Assembly (NCBI RefSeq): GCF_036894955.1
Contig: NZ_CP145905.1
Span: 5,975,001-6,039,000 of the forward strand
Length of the DNA: 64,000 nt
Reading direction: 5' to 3'
From: Paenibacillus sp. KS-LC4
Lineage (GTDB): Bacteria > Bacillota > Bacilli > Paenibacillales > Paenibacillaceae
Part shown: positions 8,173 to 15,648 of the stretch, piece after piece
Numbering within the stretch: the first letter of the stretch is position 1
Layout: each line of letters opens with the position of its first letter
Program-made: the position numbers and the translations under genes
The notes under the pieces: generated by a model
Seen by the model: the letters and a program-made list of their open reading frames with translations, nothing else
What the model was told of the DNA's origin: nothing
Database searches by the model: none

Positions 8173-9033
8173 TTAAGATTTTGCAGAAAGCTTTTTACCT
8201 TTTGCTTTCTTCGGCGTCGGCGCTTCAGCCTCTACTACCGGCATAACTGGCGTTATGGGCATCGGGTACAACCGCTTCGAAAGCATAGTTTGTAAAATCA
8301 TGAACACTCCGCCAACAACCCAATAAAGCGGTACAGCAGCAGGTGCGGTAAAGGAGAAAATACCCATCATAATCGGTGAAAGGTAACCAATCAGCGCCAT
8401 CTGTTTTTGCTGGGCGGGGTCCATGCCGATTTGAGACACGCGGAACTGCACATAATAGATGGCAGCGGCGAGAAACGGCAGGATATGATCCGGCGTACCA
8501 AGCTGGAACCAGAGAAAGGAGTGTTCCGCAAGCTCCGGCGTCATTTTGATTGCATAATACAATCCTGACAAAATCGGCAGTTGAATAAGCATCGGAAGGC
8601 AGCCAATGGCAAGCGGATTAAACTTGTGCTCGCCGTACAGCGCCATCGTTTCCTTCTGCATATTCGACTGTGCTTCAGGCGATTTGTCGTTTTTGTATTT
8701 TTCCTTGATTCGGTTAAGCTGCGGCTGCATGACGCTCATCTTCTGCTTCATTGCCTGCTGACTCTTGGATTGGCGAAGCATAAGCGGAAGCAGGGCCAGA
8801 CGAATAAGCAACGTAATCGCAATAATCGCCATGCCAAAACTGTCGTTAAAAAACTGCGCAATGTGTTGAATTAAATAAGAGATGGGGAATACGACGTAAT
8901 GGTTGAAAAACCCTGGTGTCGCCGAGTCAACTGTTCCATTCGGCGCACCGCAGCCGCTAATGACGAGCAGCAGCCCGATAATAAGGATAAAGCGGTATTT
9001 TTTAAGCAATTCCATTGTATATTTAGATAACAT
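8173..9033 (-). CDS. yidC: Membrane protein insertase YidC/OxaA (YidC2 type)
   Basis: This is a 286-residue Oxa1/YidC/Alb3 insertase, which helps membrane proteins fold and insert with or without SecYEG. The N-terminus is a lipoprotein signal (LLVISGCGAP, lipidated Cys28), as in Bacillus SpoIIIJ/YqjG. The 60 kDa insertase domain then has five helices, with the conserved hydrophilic-groove Arg in LLIRLALLPLMLRQ. The C-tail is basic (KKAKGKKLSAK), suited to ribosome contact. The gene is not next to rnpA/jag, so it is probably the second paralogue, YidC2. The ATG at 9033 has GAGGAGG six bases upstream, and that site is buried in a perfect 12-bp hairpin. Translation is thus likely controlled by the upstream arrest-peptide-like ORF. 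Confidence 0.92.
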   Translation of the reverse strand: MLSKYTMELLKKYRFILIIGLLLVISGCGAPNGTVDSATPGFFNHYVVFPISYLIQHIAQFFNDSFGMAIIAITLLIRLALLPLMLRQSKSQQAMKQKMSVMQPQLNRIKEKYKNDKSPEAQSNMQKETMALYGEHKFNPLAIGCLPMLIQLPILSGLYYAIKMTPELAEHSFLWFQLGTPDHILPFLAAAIYYVQFRVSQIGMDPAQQKQMALIGYLSPIMMGIFSFTAPAAVPLYWVVGGVFMILQTMLSKRLYPMPITPVMPVVEAEAPTPKKAKGKKLSAKS

Positions 9034-9371
9034 ATATATCCTCCTCGTTTGTTTGGATGTTGCTTCACAAACGAGGAGCTGCAATCTGTGGGATCACCAT
9101 CAGGCGCTTCTTTTCTTTTTACTTTACGTACAAGCCATAGGGCAACGGTATGAGCCCGCTGAACCGTTGGTAATATACGTGCAGGTGCTGACATATGAAC
9201 CTTGCCTTGCGACCAGCGGGACGGCTCGCTTGCAGCATGAAAAGTGAAATACGCTGCATAGGCGAACGTGCAGATAATGCTTACAGAGAAAAAATACGGT
9301 ATAATATCATGCAGCTCAAGCAGCTTCTTCACCTCCAGACTCAAATCGGTTACTCTTGTAGTATAAAGCAA
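8871..9371 (-). CDS. MifM-like candidate arrest leader peptide of yidC2
   Basis: This ORF opens at TTG 9371 (GAGG five bases upstream). It has one membrane helix (about residues 23-44, IIPYFFSVSIICTFAYAAYF) and then a soluble tail. Near residues 79-96 the tail reads WLVRKVKRKEAPDGDPTD. This lines up with the B. subtilis MifM arrest segment as I recall it (W, one-residue gap, RKVxR, P, then acidic residues). MifM monitors membrane insertion and, when stalled, opens a hairpin that hides the yidC2 RBS. Here the hairpin arm starts right after the acidic segment, the expected place. One difference is that the frame stays open 163 bp into yidC, so the end at 8871 is formal; only about the first 100 codons are likely to matter. 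The start codon is uncertain (a GTG 13 codons later is possible). Confidence 0.6.
   Translation of the reverse strand: MLYTTRVTDLSLEVKKLLELHDIIPYFFSVSIICTFAYAAYFTFHAASEPSRWSQGKVHMSAPARILPTVQRAHTVALWLVRKVKRKEAPDGDPTDCSSSFVKQHPNKRGGYICYLNIQWNCLKNTALSLLSGCCSSLAAAVRRMEQLTRRHQGFSTITSYSPSLI
9040..9078 (-). promoter_or_regulatory. Hairpin sequestering the yidC2 Shine-Dalgarno site
   Basis: On the minus strand CTCCTCGTTTGT (9078-9067) pairs perfectly with ACAAACGAGGAG (9052-9041), with a 14-nt loop. The 3' arm contains the GAGGAG core of the yidC2 ribosome binding site. The 5' arm lies inside the leader ORF, just after an RKVKR...PDGD segment. A ribosome paused there would open the stem and free the site. 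Confidence 0.8.
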
Positions 9372-9491
9372 CCATTCCTCATATTCCCTCGTCTAAAGTC
9401 TAGGTACAACCTGCACCAGAGACTGTTATAGCGAGGAGCTCGCAGGCGATAAAATAGATCTAGTCATTATTATACTGGGAGGTTAGCTATT

Positions 9492-10238
9492 TTGTATATC
9501 ACCTTGGTTCATCTTACGCTTGGTTGTTTATTCCTAGCGCTGCTGTTGTCTTGGATTGCCGGAAATAAGGCCTCCTCCCTGCTCTACAGCAAATCCGAGC
9601 AGCAGCTGCACCAGCGTGCCAAAAACTTGATTATTTGGACAATTGTATTGTCCATCCCAGCAGCAGCGGCATTGGGCGGAGTCGTCACCATGGCCGTCAA
9701 GCTGCCGCCGGATTACGATTTGGGCATGCTCATCTGTGTACCAATCCTGACCCTTTCGCTAGCGTTGTTGTGGGCTAGAAGCATTCCAAAGCTGCTCAGA
9801 ATGCGCAAAAATACAGGACGGAAGTCCAGCGATCCATTGCCGGTACGCATGCTATATCGCGCTTCAGAGCCCGCGTTCATCTTGCCTTACCAGCTGCTGT
9901 CGCTCTGTACGCTAACGATCTTTTATCTGACCTTATCCGTCGCTGTATCGCTGCATTCTATGCCGCTTGCTCTCCCGCTTTCGATGCTCGGCTTCGCTGC
10001 TGCCGTTCTCTGGATGATTCACGGCGAACGCAGCAGCAGGGTGACCTTGCCGAAAGCAAAGCTCCAGCGCCGTCCAAGCGAGCGCATGGTACGCAGGCTG
10101 GCTGTAGCCATTGCTATTGTGCTGCTTGCAGGAACTCCTTATTACACTGCTTTTGACAAAATAGACTTGCCGGAAGCGCTCACCATGACCAACAGCGCCG
10201 ACAACCTGCACTCATTCGGCTTTTACATTGAACAATAA
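9492..10238 (+). CDS. Hypothetical polytopic membrane protein (248 aa)
   Basis: This 248-residue protein has about six hydrophobic helices: residues 1-22, 47-70, 80-95, 133-155, 158-175 and 202-220. A basic cytoplasmic loop (RKNTGRKSSD) and a short outer tail follow. The start is TTG at 9492, with GGGAGG nine bases before it. I do not recognise a family. It is transcribed divergently from the yidC2 leader and ends before a strong bidirectional terminator. It appears to be a single-gene unit. Confidence 0.7.
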   Translation: MYITLVHLTLGCLFLALLLSWIAGNKASSLLYSKSEQQLHQRAKNLIIWTIVLSIPAAAALGGVVTMAVKLPPDYDLGMLICVPILTLSLALLWARSIPKLLRMRKNTGRKSSDPLPVRMLYRASEPAFILPYQLLSLCTLTIFYLTLSVAVSLHSMPLALPLSMLGFAAAVLWMIHGERSSRVTLPKAKLQRRPSERMVRRLAVAIAIVLLAGTPYYTAFDKIDLPEALTMTNSADNLHSFGFYIEQ

Positions 10239-10316
10239 CGGAGCCGCAAGCGCCTTCCTTCTAAAAGCACATCAGGTCAATCCTGTGTTATGCATAAATG
10301 ACATCGCTCCACTCAA

Positions 10317-10350
10317 AAATAACCCTCGCCTAATAAGGCGGGGGTTATTT
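10317..10350. terminator. Bidirectional intrinsic terminator
   Basis: AAATAACCCTCGCCT pairs with AGGCGGGGGTTATTT (15 bp, one wobble, AATA loop). The A/T-rich stem base works in both directions between two convergent genes. Confidence 0.85.
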
Positions 10351-10385
10351 GATGCTAAAGAAAAACCATTCAGTTGTGCTATTTA

Positions 10386-10802
10386 TTAGCATGCGGCACT
10401 CTCCGAAGCAAAATCCCAAAGCGGGGAATGGGTAAAGCCCTCCTTAGCCCGTACAACATAAAACGGAGAAGCACCCTGCAATCCCGCACTTACGCTGCGG
10501 AAGCGGTCAGATACCTCCATGACGATCTTATGCTCGCCTGAAGCATGGTCGGCTCCTGCGGCAACTGCCGCATCATAACCAAAGCTGCTGGCGAAGTGGA
10601 TCGCACGCACCCGAATATCTGCTGCGCAAAAGACTCGAAGCATATCTGCCGAGCGATCTGTGCTGTTGTCATTTACAAAAATCAGTTCGTAATTCTCGCC
10701 AATGGGCGGAATGATTCGTTTTAGCCGCTTGTAGGTGTCGTAAAGCATTTGCTCATCATTATACACAGGAATGACTACGGAATAAGTGACTGGCTCACGC
10801 AT
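10386..10802 (-). CDS. Truncated family 2 glycosyltransferase (N-terminal half)
   Basis: This 138-residue protein has the start of a GT-A fold glycosyltransferase: YSVVIPVYNDEQMLYDTYKRL, YELIFVNDNSTDRSADML, and IHFASSFGYDAAVAAGADHASG. Normal DPM1/bactoprenol-type GT2 enzymes are over 300 residues and carry a DxD-like motif (VIVMDADLQDPP) right after this point. Here that place reads KIVMEVSDRFRSV, so the metal-binding aspartates are changed, and the rest of the enzyme and its membrane anchors are missing. The ATG has a good site (GGAGGGG, seven bases). Codons stay open to a normal stop. It may be a decayed gene or a small protein that kept only the nucleotide-binding half; activity is unlikely. 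Confidence 0.7.
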   Translation of the reverse strand: MREPVTYSVVIPVYNDEQMLYDTYKRLKRIIPPIGENYELIFVNDNSTDRSADMLRVFCAADIRVRAIHFASSFGYDAAVAAGADHASGEHKIVMEVSDRFRSVSAGLQGASPFYVVRAKEGFTHSPLWDFASESAAC

Positions 10803-10935
10803 AACAGGTCCCCTCCCGGCTTCGAATGCTGCTTTAACAGCTTATCCATCTACTATACATGATTTTGCTTAAGATTCCCTTAATTCTAACTGATCATTTT
10901 TCATAAATTTATGATGAATTTTGTCGGATTTCTCC

Positions 10936-11583
10936 TTATCCACCCAAAGCAAACCAAGTTTCCACCTGCTTGAAATAGAGATGACCATCGGGCCATGGCT
11001 GAAAATGCAAATCCATTCGCGCTTCGCTCCAGTCCTCAGGCGTTCCACTTGTCGTTAGCTTGCGCGGCAGCGCTGGCTCCTCCACAACAGCCGGAAATTC
11101 TTGATAGCCGAATAGCAAATTTTCGTGCAGTGCAATGATTTCATATTTTGGACCATAAAACGCGTGCTCCTCTTGCAGCTGGTAGTGGAAATAAATGTAG
11201 CTCGCCACCATCTCCGGCTTCAAATGCGCCACGCGACCGACACGCCGCTCCACCGCTGCCTTGCGCCGCCAATGCTCTTGGCTTGCTGGCGCATTGAAAT
11301 GGAAAACATCAATCATTGGAATCCATAAGCGCTTCTCGGCTTGTCCGGGCCATGGCTCCAAATAACTGCCAAGCTCACGCATGAGCTCCTCGGGCGCTGG
11401 CGGTTTATCCATCAGGCTTTCTACGTATAAAAAAAGATTCCGCTCCCATTTAAACAAGGCCGCCGTCATGAATTTGCCTTCCTCAACCCAAGGAAGCAGT
11501 TGCTCTCTCAAGAGCTCCACAGAAGCGAGCGCTTTCATTTCTTCGTCGGCAAGCAGCTGCGCCCGTGCTATTACTCTTTCCAT
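10936..11583 (-). CDS. Hypothetical protein (215 aa)
   Basis: This is a soluble 215-residue protein starting MERVIARAQLLADEEMKAL, with GGGGGA before the ATG at 11583. It is rich in Trp and Tyr (for example FKWERNLFLYVESLM, VASYIYFHYQLQEEHAFYGPKYEIIALHENLLFGYQ). No signal peptide or membrane segment is present. I cannot name a family. It lies alone, divergent from the aldo/keto reductase gene with about 90 bp between starts. Confidence 0.7.
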   Translation of the reverse strand: MERVIARAQLLADEEMKALASVELLREQLLPWVEEGKFMTAALFKWERNLFLYVESLMDKPPAPEELMRELGSYLEPWPGQAEKRLWIPMIDVFHFNAPASQEHWRRKAAVERRVGRVAHLKPEMVASYIYFHYQLQEEHAFYGPKYEIIALHENLLFGYQEFPAVVEEPALPRKLTTSGTPEDWSEARMDLHFQPWPDGHLYFKQVETWFALGG

Positions 11584-11675
11584 CGTCGTCCCCCGCTATC
11601 TTATGCTATATTAAATGCCAAGCGTGCTTCTGCCTAATTGCACGAATTAAACGTTGAACGGAGTGACTTAAGCTT

Positions 11676-12650
11676 ATGAAGTATAAACGTCTCGGCAATA
11701 GTGGACTAAACGTATCCTCTCTCGGCCTTGGTACCAATTCCTTCGGCTCGCGGGCGGATAAGCAAAGCTCTATCTCTATTATACATGCTGCGCTTGACAG
11801 CGAGATAAACTTTCTGGATACTGCCAATATTTACTCAGGCACCGCATCCGAGACCATTATCGGCGAGGCGCTTAAAGGTCGAAGGCATGAGGCCGTAATC
11901 GCCACTAAGGCCGGTCTGCCTCGCGGCCAAGGCGCAAATGAGCGCGGCTCGTCCCGCTATCATTTGCACCTTGAGCTGGAGCAGAGCTTGCGGCGGCTGC
12001 AGACGGATTATGTGGATTTATACCAAATCCACACCTTTGATCCGGGGACGCCGCTGGAAGAAACGCTGCGAGCGCTCGATGATATGGTGCGAGCCGGCAA
12101 AGTGCGCTACATCGGCGCATCGAACTACGCGGCCTGGGAGCTGATGAAGGCGCTCGGCATCAGCGACCGCCTGAGCCTGAATCGCTATGTGTCGATTCAG
12201 ACCAGCTATTCGCTCGCCGACCGGACGCCGGAGCGCGACATTACACCGCTATGCCTCGATCAGGGCGTCGGCATTATCCCTTATTTTCCGCTAGCCGGCG
12301 GCCTGCTGACCGGAAAATACAGCGAGCAGCAGAGCGCACCGCAAGGGTCGCGACTGGATAAAAACCCGGAATTCGCCCGCTTCTTCACAGGCGAAGGCTT
12401 CACGCTAAGCCGCAAGGTCGGCGAGCTTGCGGCTGAGGCGGACTGTACGCCGGCTGCGCTTGCCCTGCACTGGCTTATGCAGCAGCCAGCGGTGGCAAGC
12501 GTTATCGTCGGCGCGACGAGCGCAGCTCAGCTCGAGGCCAATCTAGCTTCAGCCAGCCTGCAGCCTGAGCCGACCATTCTGGAGCGGCTGGATGAAATCA
12601 GCCTGCGCTTTAAATATGGCGAGCCATTTGCGCTTTACAGGCTAAGTTAG
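11676..12650 (+). CDS. Aldo/keto reductase
   Basis: This 324-residue (beta/alpha)8-barrel NADPH-dependent oxidoreductase reduces aldehydes or ketones. It starts MKYKRLGNSGLNVSSLGLGTNSFG. The catalytic tetrad is visible: Asp and Tyr in FLDTANIYSGTASE, Lys in VIATKAG and His in YVDLYQIHTFD. The NADP-binding C-terminal part has SVIVGATSAAQLEANLAS. It resembles the YghZ/voltage-gated potassium channel beta subunit group. GGAG lies before the ATG at 11676. It is a single gene followed by a terminator, and its substrate is unknown. Confidence 0.92.
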   Translation: MKYKRLGNSGLNVSSLGLGTNSFGSRADKQSSISIIHAALDSEINFLDTANIYSGTASETIIGEALKGRRHEAVIATKAGLPRGQGANERGSSRYHLHLELEQSLRRLQTDYVDLYQIHTFDPGTPLEETLRALDDMVRAGKVRYIGASNYAAWELMKALGISDRLSLNRYVSIQTSYSLADRTPERDITPLCLDQGVGIIPYFPLAGGLLTGKYSEQQSAPQGSRLDKNPEFARFFTGEGFTLSRKVGELAAEADCTPAALALHWLMQQPAVASVIVGATSAAQLEANLASASLQPEPTILERLDEISLRFKYGEPFALYRLS

Positions 12651-12717
12651 ACCAGAGGTTCGAGGCCTCCGCCATGATAAGCTGTACCTAGGGTTCCTCC
12701 AACATTTTAACGAAAAT

Positions 12718-12758
12718 AACGCTGAGCCTTCGGATGTGATCGGCTTAGCGTTTTTTCT
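12718..12758 (+). terminator. Intrinsic terminator after aldo/keto reductase
   Basis: AACGCTGAGCC pairs with GGCTTAGCGTT (11 bp, one wobble), followed by TTTTCTTTCT. Confidence 0.85.
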
Positions 12759-12801
12759 TTCTCTATGCCCACTAATCTTCTATCGTTAAGCAAAATCGCG
12801 A

Positions 12802-13461
12802 TTAGTTTAATTGTCGATTTTTGTTTTGAACGGTATGTGGTGCATAAGCGCAAAGAAAGACGCGTACGCCTTCAGTGATGATACGTTTGGTTTGTTCCTC
12901 CTCTAATGTCCCGGTTTTTCTAGGTTGATTAAATACCAATAAAATCGTTAATGCAGCGAAGTGCTTTGCAGCCATTTTAGGATCAAGCACATCGAGCAAT
13001 CCTTTTTGTCCAAACTCTGTAAACCTCCTGATAATTCCCTCTTCAGTTGCGTTATCCAGCCTTTCAAAAAACGAGTCTGGCAGGTTGGAGGCTTCCACCA
13101 TAACCAGACGGATCAAAGCCATGTAATCGGACGAACCGTTCGCAGAAGCTACGATTTGTTCGCAAAATAAGATGAGCGCCTGCTCCAGATCCTCGAATTC
13201 CCATAGGTGGTCTGAAATCCCTTGCTCAATCATGTCCAGAACCGCCGAACTGGATTCTTCCACAACGGCAAGCAGTAGATTCTGTTTGTCGCCATAATAA
13301 TCATAAACTGTCCGTTTGGAAACTGCCGCTTTAGCTGCGACCGCATCGACGCTGGAACGATCAAACCCATCTGAAAGAAACAGTTCTCGTGCCGCCGCAA
13401 TAATTTTAGCTCGTTTGTCTGAAGAGCCTTTGCGGATTTTCTTGTTTTCCGTATTAGCCAT
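12802..13461 (-). CDS. TetR/AcrR family transcriptional regulator
   Basis: This 219-residue repressor has an N-terminal helix-turn-helix at about residues 18-65 (KIIAAARELFLSDGFDRSSVDAVA, then AAVSKRTVYDYYGDKQNLL). The helical ligand-binding domain resembles the AefR-like TetR_C group. GGAGG lies ten bases before the ATG. It is divergent from the FAD monooxygenase gene 126 bp away, and an inverted repeat lies between them. It most likely represses that enzyme gene and its own, with release by an aromatic or antibiotic-like ligand. The ligand is not known. Confidence 0.9.
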   Translation of the reverse strand: MANTENKKIRKGSSDKRAKIIAAARELFLSDGFDRSSVDAVAAKAAVSKRTVYDYYGDKQNLLLAVVEESSSAVLDMIEQGISDHLWEFEDLEQALILFCEQIVASANGSSDYMALIRLVMVEASNLPDSFFERLDNATEEGIIRRFTEFGQKGLLDVLDPKMAAKHFAALTILLVFNQPRKTGTLEEEQTKRIITEGVRVFLCAYAPHTVQNKNRQLN

Positions 13462-13522
13462 TCTTATGTTTCCTCCTTATAGATATACTATCAGAAATCA
13501 ATTAGAATCCCGCTGTACAAAT

Positions 13523-13538
13523 TACACTGCACGGTGTA
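13523..13538. promoter_or_regulatory. Candidate TetR operator in the divergent promoter region
   Basis: TACACTGCACGGTGTA has inverted TACAC/GTGTA arms. It is followed by TATAGT (possible -10 of the monooxygenase gene, plus strand) two bases later. It is placed so that a bound repressor would block transcription. Confidence 0.5.
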
Positions 13539-13587
13539 GTATAGTAAATGCAGCATATCACAGCTTTGATCAAGGAGGATTCTATCC

Positions 13588-15153
13588 ATGAATACCATGT
13601 CGTCTTTTGTTGATGTTCTCATTGTCGGGGCCGGACCCACAGGGCTTACACTTGCCTGCGACCTTGCCCGTCGAAACGTCGACCATCGTATTATTGAACG
13701 AAGCACCTTGTATAACGTTGCATCTCGCGCCAAAGGAATCCAGCCTCGCTCGCTTGAAGTCGTCGATGATTTGGAGGCCGTTCACTACATTATTAACACA
13801 GGTGTTGTGGATTTGCCTGTTCGTTATTATACCTCAGATGGCAGGAGTGTGGACAAACCGTCTATTAACGTTGCAGCCAGCGCCAAACTTGAGACACCCT
13901 ATCGTGATCAGGTCTGGATTGCTCAATTCGATGTGGAAAAAGCATTACGCGACCGATATGAAATGCTTGGCGGTCAAGTAGAGTTGGGTATGGAAGCTAT
14001 AGGGCTTGTTCAGGATTTGGATGGTGTAACGTTAACCGTGAATACAACACAAGGAGAAGAGCAAATTCGCGCTCGTTATGTAGTCGGCGCTGACGGGGGC
14101 AAAAGCAATATCCGCAAGTTTGTTCACTTGCCGCTGGTTGGGGAAACACACGATCATGAGCGATGGTATCTTGGCGATGTACGATTGGAAGGGTTAGATC
14201 GTGACCATATCCATATCTGGACATCTTCGGAGGGGATGGTCGGGGTGACACCGCTGCCGAAATCCGATATTTGGCAACTGCAGGCCACAATTCCGGAGGA
14301 CATCGAAGAACCAGAGCAGCCGTCGCTAGAGGCGTATCAAGCCATGCTTGACCGTCGCGCCGGGGCAGGGCGTGTTCGGCTCACGGATGCTTCTTGGCTG
14401 TCTATCTATCGGGTCAACGTCCGTATGGTCGACTGTTACCGCAACGGCCGGACTTTCCTTGCCGGCGATGCTGCTCATGTTCATTCGCCGGCCGGCGGTC
14501 AAGGCATGAATACGGGGATGCAGGATGCGTACAACCTCGGCTGGAAGCTGGCGGCTGTCATAAGCGGAGCGGACACCGCCTTACTCGACACGTACGATGA
14601 GGAGCGCCGCCCTGTGGCTCAAGCCGTACTCAAGGACAGCACGAAGAAGATGAGAGAGGTCGTAGGAACGGCCACTGAAGGCGGAGGCTTGTCCCAAGCC
14701 TTAAGCACCATATCCGACGATTTGACGAGCGGTCTTCTCATTTCCTATCGGTCAAGTTCTCTTACCCGTCCGTCAGCTCAAACAAATGCTACCCGTTCAT
14801 TCCCTGGTGATCGCGCTCCTAATGCTTCGGGCCTGCAAGGCACCGGGTTCGCAGGAAGTTTGTTTGACCTATTGCGCGGCCCGCACTGGACGCTGTTGGC
14901 TTTTGCAAACTGCATCGTTCCTTCTCTGAAGAACCTCACCAATGACGAACTCCATGTGCATTATATCCTGCCATCGGACGTGGAGGGGGCGGAAGGCATA
15001 ATAGACACAGCAGGTAATGCTTATAGAATTTACGATGTAGAAAGTGAAGAAATCGTATTGATTCGTCCCGACGGTTACATCGCACTACGTACCTCCATTG
15101 ATGATACCGCATCAATCTTGAATTACTTGAATTTCATTTATCGCAAAAACTGA
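13588..15153 (+). CDS. FAD-dependent aromatic monooxygenase (PheA/TfdB, Rox/PgaE-like)
   Basis: This 521-residue class A flavoprotein hydroxylase uses NAD(P)H and O2 to hydroxylate aromatic compounds. Motifs in order are the Rossmann FAD loop VLIVGAGPTGLTLACDLARR (residues 10-29), the DG motif VVGADGGKSNIRK near residue 165, and the GD motif RTFLAGDAAHVHSPAGGQGMNTG near residue 290. A C-terminal thioredoxin-like domain follows (about 390-521). Family members include rifampicin monooxygenase and polyketide hydroxylases, so detoxification of a phenolic drug or metabolite is plausible. AAGGAGG lies nine bases before the ATG. It is divergent from its likely TetR repressor. Confidence 0.9.
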   Translation: MNTMSSFVDVLIVGAGPTGLTLACDLARRNVDHRIIERSTLYNVASRAKGIQPRSLEVVDDLEAVHYIINTGVVDLPVRYYTSDGRSVDKPSINVAASAKLETPYRDQVWIAQFDVEKALRDRYEMLGGQVELGMEAIGLVQDLDGVTLTVNTTQGEEQIRARYVVGADGGKSNIRKFVHLPLVGETHDHERWYLGDVRLEGLDRDHIHIWTSSEGMVGVTPLPKSDIWQLQATIPEDIEEPEQPSLEAYQAMLDRRAGAGRVRLTDASWLSIYRVNVRMVDCYRNGRTFLAGDAAHVHSPAGGQGMNTGMQDAYNLGWKLAAVISGADTALLDTYDEERRPVAQAVLKDSTKKMREVVGTATEGGGLSQALSTISDDLTSGLLISYRSSSLTRPSAQTNATRSFPGDRAPNASGLQGTGFAGSLFDLLRGPHWTLLAFANCIVPSLKNLTNDELHVHYILPSDVEGAEGIIDTAGNAYRIYDVESEEIVLIRPDGYIALRTSIDDTASILNYLNFIYRKN

Positions 15154-15235
15154 TTTAAAAAAGCTGGCGGCAATCTTTTACAACATTTATGGAAGAAACT
15201 GTTTGAACCGTTTAAGTCGGCGGCGGCGGCGGCAT

Positions 15236-15424
15236 GCCTTCACGATTGTGCACAATTTCGATAAAAAGCTCCTGCCGATAACCGCGGAGCAATATGGCAT
15301 TTGGGCAGGAATCAGCCTGCATGAAATCGCTCATGTGGCGCTTGCCGCAGAGCCTGCTGGACAGGATGCGGTTGCTCTGGCGCTGCTAGCAAAGCTGAGC
15401 CGCAGGCTGCCCCTTAGCCCGTGA
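15236..15424 (+). pseudogene. C-terminal remnant of a YeiH/UPF0324 family transporter
   Basis: The translated stretch LPITAEQYGIWAGISLHEIAHVALAAEPAGQDAVALALLAKLSRRLPLSP matches the conserved late region of the YeiH (putative sulfate exporter) family, whose full proteins are about 330-350 residues with ten helices. Only about 60 residues remain, with a stop just after. No RBS or start precedes it. It follows the FAD monooxygenase by about 80 bp. This is a gene relic left by deletion. Confidence 0.7.
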
Positions 15425-15522
15425 TTCTATTGAAATAGCTGCTGCTGTGTCCGCTAAGTCTAACTTTGTGCAAGGTGCAATTCTCTGAAATGCAAGCCCT
15501 ATTGCTAAACAAAGAAAATCCC

Positions 15523-15546
15523 CACTCCTTTTATACACAAGGAGTG
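15523..15546 (-). terminator. Possible terminator of the TetM-like gene
   Basis: CACTCCTT pairs with AAGGAGTG (8 bp). On the minus strand it is followed by GGGGATTTTCTTT, about 100 bases past the stop codon. The U tract is imperfect. Confidence 0.4.
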
Positions 15547-15648
15547 AAGACTTTGAGGTTGTCTTTATTCGGCTCCGCGGAACCTTCCAGCAGAATCCTT
15601 ACTCTGACTTCTTATTCTCAACCTTTAACCAGATTGGCTCTAGCGCAT

